Assembly (NCBI RefSeq): GCF_900156175.1
Contig: NZ_FTMV01000011.1
Location: 1 to 64,000 of the forward strand
Length of the DNA stretch: 64,000 nt
Source: Janthinobacterium sp. TND4EL3
Lineage (GTDB): Bacteria > Pseudomonadota > Gammaproteobacteria > Burkholderiales > Burkholderiaceae_D
Reading direction: 5' to 3'
The notes beneath the pieces were generated by a model, which saw only the letters and a program-made list of their open reading frames with translations, was not told where the DNA came from and searched no databases. Positions 58,195-64,000 of this stretch are shown here, in pieces; the stretch's first letter is position 1, and the number at the start of each line of letters is the position of its first letter. Made by a program: the position numbers and the translations under genes.

Positions 58195-60525
58195 ATGGCA
58201 ATCAAGAGCCGCAAACACGCCCCATCCCGTTTCAACCAGCACGTCGGCGCCGCCCTGGCCGTGATGCTGCTGCCCGTCGCCGCCCAGGCGGCCGACCCGG
58301 CAGGCCAGAGCGCGCCCGCATCGCAGCAAACCCTCAATGAGATCAAGGTCGTCAGCGCCAAGGAAAATGACTTCAAGGCCGAAAAAGCCTCGTCGCCGAA
58401 GTACACGGAAGAACTCGTCAACACGGCGCAAACCATCGTCGTGATCAAGAAGGAATTGATCGAACAGCAAGGCGCGCTGACCCTGACGGATGCGCTGCGC
58501 AACACGCCGGGCGTGGGCACCTTTTTCCTCGGCGAGAATGGCAACACGAACACGGGCGACGCCGTCTACATGCGCGGCTTCGACGCCTCGGGCAGCATCT
58601 ATGTCGATGGCGTGCGCGACGTCGGTTCCATCTCGCGCGACGTCTTCAACATCGAACAGATCGACGTGCTGAAGGGTCCGGCGGGCACGGACAGCGGCCG
58701 CGGCTCGCCGACGGGTTCGATCAACCTGGTCAGCAAGACGGCGACCATGGAAAACAAGTTCAATTCCCTGCTGACGGCCGGCAGCGGCAAGCAGAAACGC
58801 GCCACGGCCGACTGGAACCGCATCCTCGACGCCGATTCCGGCACGGCTTTCCGCCTGAACCTGATGACGCAGGACAGCGGCAATCCGGCGCGCGACGAAG
58901 TCAAGAACAAGCGCTGGGCCATCGCCCCCACCGTCACCTTCGGCATCGGCAAGCCGACGCGCGTCACGGCCAGCTACCTGCACGTGGATCAAGACAACGT
59001 GCCCGACGGCTTCGTGCCCACCATCGGCCTGCCCGGCTACAGCACGCCGGACAGCATCACGCCGACGAACAAGGTCATCCGCACCTTCCTGAACGGCGCG
59101 GCCAGGGTCGATCCGAAGAATTTCTACGGTTCCACCGCGGACCACGACAAGGTCAAGGCCGACATGGCCACCTTGCGCATCGATCATGATTTCTCGCCCA
59201 ACGTGCAGATTCAGAACACCACGCGCTACGGCAAGACCCAGCAGGATTACCTGCTGACGGCCTTCATGGGCAGCAGCGCCAACCTGAAGACGCCGGTCGC
59301 CACCGATCCGTCGACCTGGACCCTGGCGCGCTCGCTGCGCACGGTGAAGGACCAGGAAAACACGATCCTGACCAACCAGACCGTCGTCAGCGCGCAATTC
59401 GACACGGGCGTGCTGAAGCACTCCGTGGTGGCCGGCGCCGAATTGACCAGCGAAAAGCAGACCAACTACGGCTATGTGCCTGCCAGCCTGGGCACCATGC
59501 CGGACGCCAATCTGTACCATCCCAACCCGCGCGCCCCCGTCACCGGCTACCAGCCCGTGCGCAGCGGCGCCTTCACCGAAGGCGAAGTCAACACGCAAAG
59601 CGCCTATGTGTTCGACACCATCAAGTTCGGCGAACAATGGATCTTCAACGGCGGCGTGCGCTTCGACCATTTCAACACCAGCTACGATGCCGTCACCCTG
59701 CAAACGGCCGTCGCCCCGGGCCAGGTGCAAAAATTGCCGGTGGGCACGCCTATTCCTGTTCACATCACCCTGAACGACACCTTCGCCAACGGCAAGATCT
59801 CGGCCCTGTACAAGCCGACGCCGGACAGCAGCGTGTATGCGCTGTGGGCCACGTCGAAGGCGCCGCCGGGCACCAACTTCACGCTGAGCACGGGCGCCAG
59901 CAGCGCGCAAAATCCGATCTATGATCCGCAGGAAACCACCACCAAGGAAATCGGCACGAAGTGGGATTTCCTGAAACAAAAACTGTCGCTGTCGGCCGCC
60001 ATCTACCAGACGGACGTGAAAAATGAAGTGGAGCAAGATCCCGTCGACCTGATCTACTATCAGAATGGCAAGAAGCGCGTGCAGGGCGTCGAAATCGGCA
60101 TGGTGGGCGAGATCATGCCGAACTGGCTCGTCAGCGCCGGCTACACGCGCATGAATACCAAGGTCGAGTCGGGCAAGGTCGTCACGGCCAGCGGCATCAA
60201 TAACCTCAGCTACACGCCAAAACAGGCGTTCACGGGCTGGACGTCGTACACGCTGCCGTTTGGCCTGAAGCTCGGCGGCGGCGCGCGTTACGTCGGCGAG
60301 ATGCTGCGCGGCACCGATGGCGCCGTCGGCACGCCGGCCCGCGTCGATGCCTACTGGGTCTTCGACGCCATGGCAACCTATACCGTCAACAAGAACCTCG
60401 ACGTGCAGTTGAACGCCTACAACCTGGCCGACAAGACCTATGTGGCAGCCATCAACAAATCCGGCTTCCGCTACACGCCGGGCCAGCCCCGCTCGTTCAG
60501 CCTGACGGCCAATATCAAGTTCTAA
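58195..60525 (+). CDS. TonB-dependent catecholate siderophore receptor (Fiu-like)
   Basis: A 776-residue outer-membrane receptor. Signal peptide ends AAQAAD; the plug domain follows (VVIKKELIEQQGALTLTDAL, GVRDVGSISRDVFNIEQIDVLKGPAG), then a 22-strand barrel ending with the aromatic SFSLTANIKF. There is no N-terminal signalling (STN) domain, so it does not by itself control an ECF sigma factor. The Fiu-like plug sequence suggests catecholates as ligands. A Fur box and promoter lie upstream; a terminator follows. Confidence 0.92.
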   Translation: MAIKSRKHAPSRFNQHVGAALAVMLLPVAAQAADPAGQSAPASQQTLNEIKVVSAKENDFKAEKASSPKYTEELVNTAQTIVVIKKELIEQQGALTLTDALRNTPGVGTFFLGENGNTNTGDAVYMRGFDASGSIYVDGVRDVGSISRDVFNIEQIDVLKGPAGTDSGRGSPTGSINLVSKTATMENKFNSLLTAGSGKQKRATADWNRILDADSGTAFRLNLMTQDSGNPARDEVKNKRWAIAPTVTFGIGKPTRVTASYLHVDQDNVPDGFVPTIGLPGYSTPDSITPTNKVIRTFLNGAARVDPKNFYGSTADHDKVKADMATLRIDHDFSPNVQIQNTTRYGKTQQDYLLTAFMGSSANLKTPVATDPSTWTLARSLRTVKDQENTILTNQTVVSAQFDTGVLKHSVVAGAELTSEKQTNYGYVPASLGTMPDANLYHPNPRAPVTGYQPVRSGAFTEGEVNTQSAYVFDTIKFGEQWIFNGGVRFDHFNTSYDAVTLQTAVAPGQVQKLPVGTPIPVHITLNDTFANGKISALYKPTPDSSVYALWATSKAPPGTNFTLSTGASSAQNPIYDPQETTTKEIGTKWDFLKQKLSLSAAIYQTDVKNEVEQDPVDLIYYQNGKKRVQGVEIGMVGEIMPNWLVSAGYTRMNTKVESGKVVTASGINNLSYTPKQAFTGWTSYTLPFGLKLGGGARYVGEMLRGTDGAVGTPARVDAYWVFDAMATYTVNKNLDVQLNAYNLADKTYVAAINKSGFRYTPGQPRSFSLTANIKF

Positions 60526-60544
60526 ACACGCATTGCGCCATATC

Positions 60545-60571
60545 AAGCCCCTCCCCGGAGGGGCTTTTTTA
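60545..60571 (+). terminator. Rho-independent terminator after siderophore receptor
   Basis: A 10-bp stem (AAGCCCCTCC / GGAGGGGCTT) with a 2-base loop is followed by a T-run. Confidence 0.93.
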
Positions 60572-60716
60572 TTGTCCTGATAATCTTGTCTTTTTGCCGC
60601 ACCGCTACCCTGCCGCGACTAGCGTATGAAAAGTCATACAGCGATGGCCCGCCGCGTCCAATATTTCGCGCAACGCGGCAATCTAACAACATTTTTAAAT
60701 TTAAATAAGTGCTTTA

Positions 60717-60729
60717 AATCAATAACTTA
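60717..60729 (+). promoter_or_regulatory. IHF site upstream of dctA
   Basis: AATCAATAACTTA matches WATCAANNNNTTR perfectly in an AT-rich stretch. IHF bending is typical of sigma-54 promoters driven by DctD-type activators. The 330-base gap 60571-60899 holds no gene; a TGCCTG/CAGGCA inverted repeat (60736-60741/60756-60761) lies between this site and the promoter candidates. Confidence 0.55.
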
Positions 60730-60800
60730 AGAAAGTGCCTGGTGAAACCCCATTTCAGGCATATCCTTTGCTATGTACAGGTTTTGCTGCAAATAATCGC

Positions 60801-60847
60801 TGGCACGCAAGGGCTTGTTTTTGAGAAATATTGGCTCCAAGCTTGAG
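60801..60847 (+). promoter_or_regulatory. Candidate sigma-54 promoter(s) of dctA
   Basis: TGGCACG at 60801-60807 is a perfect -24 element but its GC at -12 is one base too close. TGGCTCC-AAGC-TTGAG (60832-60847) has the right spacing but a weaker -12. One of them may be the sigma-54 promoter expected for a DctB/DctD-controlled dctA. Confidence 0.35.
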
Positions 60848-60899
60848 TTGCTCGCTATCAATAATCCGCTCACAGCGGCGTTTCACCGGAGGAGTCATA

Positions 60900-62213
60900 A
60901 TGAAAAAGAAACGGCCATTAACCCTGTACATCCTGATTGCCATGATCCTCGGCATTGCCGTCGGTTATGGATGCCATTCCGCTTTCCCCGATGCGGACAT
61001 GAGCAAGCAAATCGCTGGCAATATTTCCATCGTCACCGACGTCTTCCTGCGCCTGATCAAGATGATCATTGCGCTGCTGGTGTTCTCCACCCTGACGGTC
61101 GGCATCGCCCACATGGGCGACGGCAAGACGGCGGGCCGCATCGGCCTGAAAGCCATGTGCTGGTTCGTCGTCGCCTCGCTGGTCTCGCTGGCGCTGGGCA
61201 TGGTGCTGTCGAACCTGATGCAGCTGGGGACCAACCTGGGCTTGCCACTGCCGGACGTCCACGCGTCGACCAATTTGAAAACGGCCGCGTTCACCTTGAA
61301 AGATTTCTTCACGCACCTGGTGCCGAAGTCGCCGATCGAGGCCATGGCCAACAATGAAATCCTGCAAGTGCTGGTGTTCTCGATCTTCTTTGGCGGCGCT
61401 CTGGCCGGCCTGGGTGAATCGGGCAAGACCCTCACGGCCGTCGTCGACCAGCTGGCGCAAGTCATGCTGCGCATCACCGGCACCATCATGAACCTGGCCC
61501 CGCTGGCCGTGTTCGCCGCGATGGCCTCCGTCATCACCACGCACGGCCTGGGCGTGCTGGTCACGTTCGCCAAGTTCATGGGCGGCTTCTACCTGGGCCT
61601 GGTGTGCCTGTGGGCCCTGCTGATCGGTGCCGGCTTCCTCGTCATCGGCCCGCGCGTCTTCAAGCTGGTCGGCCTGATCCGCGAACCCTTCCTGCTGGCC
61701 TTCTCCACGGCCAGCTCGGAAGCGGCGTATCCGAAACTGCTGACGGCACTCGACCAGTTCGGCGTGGACCGCAAGATTTCCAGCTTTGTGTTGCCAATGG
61801 GCTACTCCTTCAACCTGGACGGTTCGATGATGTACTGCACCTTCGCCGTGCTGTTCATCGCGCAAGCCTACGGCATCGACCTGTCGATCGGCACGCAGAT
61901 CACCATGCTGCTGCTGCTGATGCTGACGTCGAAAGGCATGGCCGGCGTGCCGCGCGCCTCGCTGGTGGTGATTGCCGCGACCCTGAACCAGTTCAATATT
62001 CCGGAAGCGGGCTTGCTGCTGCTGATGGGCGTCGACCAGTTCCTCGACATGGGCCGTTCGGCTACCAACGCGGTCGGCAATGCCGTCGCCACGGCAGTCG
62101 TCGCCAAATGGGAGGGCGGCCTGGCCACGGAAGAAGAAGCGGCAGCGGCCAACGCGGCCAACCAGAACACGGAAAGCCATTGGGGCGAAGCGGATCACGC
62201 TAGCAAAGCCTGA
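60900..62213 (+). CDS. dctA: C4-dicarboxylate:cation symporter
   Basis: A 437-residue symporter of the DAACS family that imports succinate, fumarate and malate. Typical features are the N-terminal PLTLYILIAMILGIAVGYG, the SS-rich hairpin STASSEAAYPKLL, the NLDGSMMYCTFAVLFIAQ helix and MGVDQFLDMGRSATNAVGN. A strong GGAGGAG site (60888-60894) sets the start at 60900. It is followed by a terminator, then a porin and a DctB-like kinase. The preference for C4-dicarboxylates over glutamate is inferred from that context. Confidence 0.88.
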   Translation: MKKKRPLTLYILIAMILGIAVGYGCHSAFPDADMSKQIAGNISIVTDVFLRLIKMIIALLVFSTLTVGIAHMGDGKTAGRIGLKAMCWFVVASLVSLALGMVLSNLMQLGTNLGLPLPDVHASTNLKTAAFTLKDFFTHLVPKSPIEAMANNEILQVLVFSIFFGGALAGLGESGKTLTAVVDQLAQVMLRITGTIMNLAPLAVFAAMASVITTHGLGVLVTFAKFMGGFYLGLVCLWALLIGAGFLVIGPRVFKLVGLIREPFLLAFSTASSEAAYPKLLTALDQFGVDRKISSFVLPMGYSFNLDGSMMYCTFAVLFIAQAYGIDLSIGTQITMLLLLMLTSKGMAGVPRASLVVIAATLNQFNIPEAGLLLLMGVDQFLDMGRSATNAVGNAVATAVVAKWEGGLATEEEAAAANAANQNTESHWGEADHASKA

Positions 62214-62220
62214 TAGCGCC

Positions 62221-62243
62221 ATGGCCCGCCACAAGCGGGCCAT
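62221..62243 (+). terminator. Terminator after dctA
   Basis: A 9-bp stem (ATGGCCCGC / GCGGGCCAT) with a 5-base loop is followed by TTATTTGTT. Confidence 0.75.
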
Positions 62244-62321
62244 TTATTTGTTGTCAATGTTAAGTAACAAGCAGTCAGGTAGTGCGATCAGTAGTCATTC
62301 CAACTTATTAGAGAGATTTTC

Positions 62322-63311
62322 ATGAAAAAAGTCCTGTTTACCCTGCTGGCCCTGGGCGCTGCCTCTACCGGCGCCATGGCTCAATCGAGCGTCACCGTCT
62401 ACGGCGTGGCAGACGCCGGCCTTGTGCTCGACAAGGATGCGGCTGGAGACCGCCTGACCCGCGTCGCTTCCGGCATCGCGTCCGGTTCGCGCCTCGGCTT
62501 CAAGGGCAAGGAAGACCTGGGCGGTGGCCTGGCCGCCACCTTCGTGCTGGAAAGCGGTTTCAATATCGACACCGGCACCTCGGGACAGGGCAACCGGCTG
62601 TTCGGCCGCCAGGCGTATGTCGGCCTGACCGGCAGCGCCGGCGCCATCACCCTGGGCCGCCAATATACGCCGTACTACCTGGCCCTGCGCGACGTGGCCG
62701 ATCCGTTCGTCATCGGCCTGGCCGGCACGGCATCGAACCTGATGGCGACGAATTACCGCGTCGACAACATGGTGCAATACAGCACGCCGACCTATAGCCG
62801 CCTGTCGGCCGAGCTGGCGTATGGTTTTGGCGAAGTGGCTGGCGACAATGCGAAGAACCGCAGCATGGGCGGCGCCGTGCATTACATCGACGGCCCGCTG
62901 AACGTGACCCTGACGCACCACCGCATGGAAGATTTGCAGGCGAAGCAAACGCGCAACACCTTGCTGGCCACGCGCTACGACTTTGGCGTGCTGCAAGGCA
63001 ACTTCGGCTACGCCGACAACCGCGCCATCGACGAAAGCAAGAGCAACGACATCCTCGTTGGCTTCAGCGCCCCGTTCGGCGCCACCAAGCTGGTCGCGTC
63101 GTACATCCGCCACAACGACAAGAGCAACGCCAACCGTGACGCCCAGCAGTGGGCCATTGGCGCCTTCTATGCGCTGTCCAAGCGCAGCGACCTGTACACA
63201 GGTTACGGCCACATCAGCAACAAGAACGGTGCTACCTACAAGGTTGGCAATGCCACCGACGATGGCACCGGCAACAGCGGCTTTAACCTTGGCATGCGCC
63301 ATACGTTCTGA
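62322..63311 (+). CDS. General porin (Burkholderiales OmpC-like, Porin_4)
   Basis: A 329-residue outer-membrane trimeric porin. The signal peptide ends GAMAQ; the mature start SSVTVYGVADAGL and the GFKGKEDLGGGLAATFVLE strand pair are hallmarks of betaproteobacterial 16-strand porins. It ends with the obligatory C-terminal Phe (GMRHTF) recognised by the Bam machinery. It lies between dctA and a DctB-like sensor kinase and may admit dicarboxylates. A strong terminator follows. Confidence 0.93.
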   Translation: MKKVLFTLLALGAASTGAMAQSSVTVYGVADAGLVLDKDAAGDRLTRVASGIASGSRLGFKGKEDLGGGLAATFVLESGFNIDTGTSGQGNRLFGRQAYVGLTGSAGAITLGRQYTPYYLALRDVADPFVIGLAGTASNLMATNYRVDNMVQYSTPTYSRLSAELAYGFGEVAGDNAKNRSMGGAVHYIDGPLNVTLTHHRMEDLQAKQTRNTLLATRYDFGVLQGNFGYADNRAIDESKSNDILVGFSAPFGATKLVASYIRHNDKSNANRDAQQWAIGAFYALSKRSDLYTGYGHISNKNGATYKVGNATDDGTGNSGFNLGMRHTF

Positions 63312-63330
63312 TCGCGGCTAGTGACAGCGC

Positions 63331-63364
63331 AAGCCGCCGGATGCAGGTCCGGCGGCTTTTTTTT
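63331..63364 (+). terminator. Rho-independent terminator after porin
   Basis: A 10-bp stem (AAGCCGCCGG / CCGGCGGCTT) with an 8-base loop is followed by eight T. Confidence 0.94.
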
Positions 63365-63422
63365 ATGTTGAGACACATCAAGATGCGATACTGTGGGTTC
63401 TTGCAAGTTGGCAGCTGATTTT

Positions 63423-64000
63423 ATGAATAGCAGTACCAAACCCTCCCTTTCCTGGCGCCAGCGCCTGTCGCAACGGTCGGGCCGCGAAACGCTGGCCTGG
63501 GGCGTGGTGCTGGCCGCCTGCCTGGCAACCGTCTGGCTCGTGTATTTCTGGACCGAACGCATCGCCATCGGCAAGCTGCAGGCCAGCGGCGCGCAGCGCC
63601 TCGAGGTGTACGTGAGCAGCCTGGAAAACGCGCTGGAAAAGTATGACTTCCTGCCCAAGACCCTGGAGCTGAACCGCGACGTCATCCGTTTGCTGCAGCA
63701 CCCGGAAGACCCGGTATTGGTCGATACGGTCAACCATTACCTGGAGCAAATGAATGCCCAGGCCAAATCGTCGACGATTTTTATCAGCAACCTCGACGGC
63801 AACACGCGGGCCGCCAGCAACTGGCAGGGTCCGGACAGTTTTATTGGCGACAATATTTCGTTCCGCCCCTACGCCCAGGATGCGCTGCGCGGCACGCCGG
63901 GGCGTTTTTATGGCGTCGGCACGACGCGGCTGGAGCCCGGCTACTTCTTTGCCCACGGCATCTACCAGAATGGCCACATGCTGGGCCTGGCAACGGTGAA
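63423..64000 (+). CDS. dctB: DctB-like sensor histidine kinase (N-terminal part, cut by window end)
   Basis: Open from an ATG at 63423 to the window end (at least 192 residues), so only the sensor part is seen. One membrane helix (~25-45) is followed by a periplasmic double-PAS/Cache domain: FISNLDGNTRAASNW, SFRPYAQDALRGTPGRFYGVGTT and PGYFFAHGIYQNG, strongly reminiscent of DctB, the C4-dicarboxylate sensor. The catalytic part, and probably dctD, should lie to the right. Its place beside dctA and a porin supports the assignment. Confidence 0.8.
   Translation, partial: MNSSTKPSLSWRQRLSQRSGRETLAWGVVLAACLATVWLVYFWTERIAIGKLQASGAQRLEVYVSSLENALEKYDFLPKTLELNRDVIRLLQHPEDPVLVDTVNHYLEQMNAQAKSSTIFISNLDGNTRAASNWQGPDSFIGDNISFRPYAQDALRGTPGRFYGVGTTRLEPGYFFAHGIYQNGHMLGLATV

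Noticed and set aside
58168-60546. 792-residue open frame antisense to the TonB-dependent receptor
   Set aside because: Same GC-driven shadow; the opposite strand encodes a complete receptor with signal peptide and C-terminal Phe.

Overview
The window is about 62-63% GC chromosomal DNA. It carries the replication-origin neighbourhood of what looks like a Burkholderiales betaproteobacterium, most likely Oxalobacteraceae (Janthinobacterium/Massilia type). That placement is an inference from the protein styles, the rrn leader and the order mnmE-yidC-yidD-rnpA-rpmH // oriC // dnaA-dnaN-gyrB. No complete RNA gene, insertion sequence, prophage or CRISPR array is visible.

Left arm (1-19.6 kb). The first 330 bases are the promoter and leader of an rRNA operon that reads leftward out of the window. 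It is divergent from a B12-binding radical SAM gene. Next comes a phospholipid-transport operon of the Mla/MCE type (STAS-fused permease, ATPase, MCE protein, outer-membrane lipoprotein), translationally coupled to a VanZ-like membrane protein. Then follow a small thioredoxin-like ferredoxin, an alpha/beta hydrolase and a D,D-carboxypeptidase. A three-subunit periplasmic flavoprotein/cytochrome c dehydrogenase operon (gluconate 2-dehydrogenase type) faces a TetR regulator. An aldo/keto reductase, pssA, a CAP-domain lipoprotein, an orphan Hpt protein and two small unknown genes lead to mnmE.

Origin core (19.8-28.4 kb). yidC, yidD, rnpA and rpmH run leftward; dnaA, dnaN and gyrB run rightward. 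The rpmH-dnaA gap holds DnaA boxes, one overlapping the dnaA promoter, and a short inverted-repeat element. A related element recurs after dnaA and near 54.8 kb.

Right arm (28.4-57.9 kb). This is accessory and signalling-rich: a MarR-GNAT fusion with a striking double operator, a diguanylate cyclase, three methyl-accepting chemotaxis proteins, an AI-2E family exporter, two EamA-type transporters, two AraC regulators, an MFS pump with an EstB-like serine hydrolase and a divergent LysR gene, and a 1112-residue SF1 helicase. The most interesting locus is at 47.5-50.7 kb. A CusRS/HprRS-like two-component system there is divergent from an HbpS/GlcG-like secreted haem-binding protein and a secreted hydroxyisourate hydrolase. 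This combines two partnerships known separately from other bacteria. folE and nudC close the arm.

Right end (58-64 kb). A Fur-box-controlled TonB-dependent siderophore receptor is followed by a C4-dicarboxylate module: dctA behind an IHF site and candidate sigma-54 promoters, a general porin, and the start of a DctB-like sensor kinase cut by the window end.
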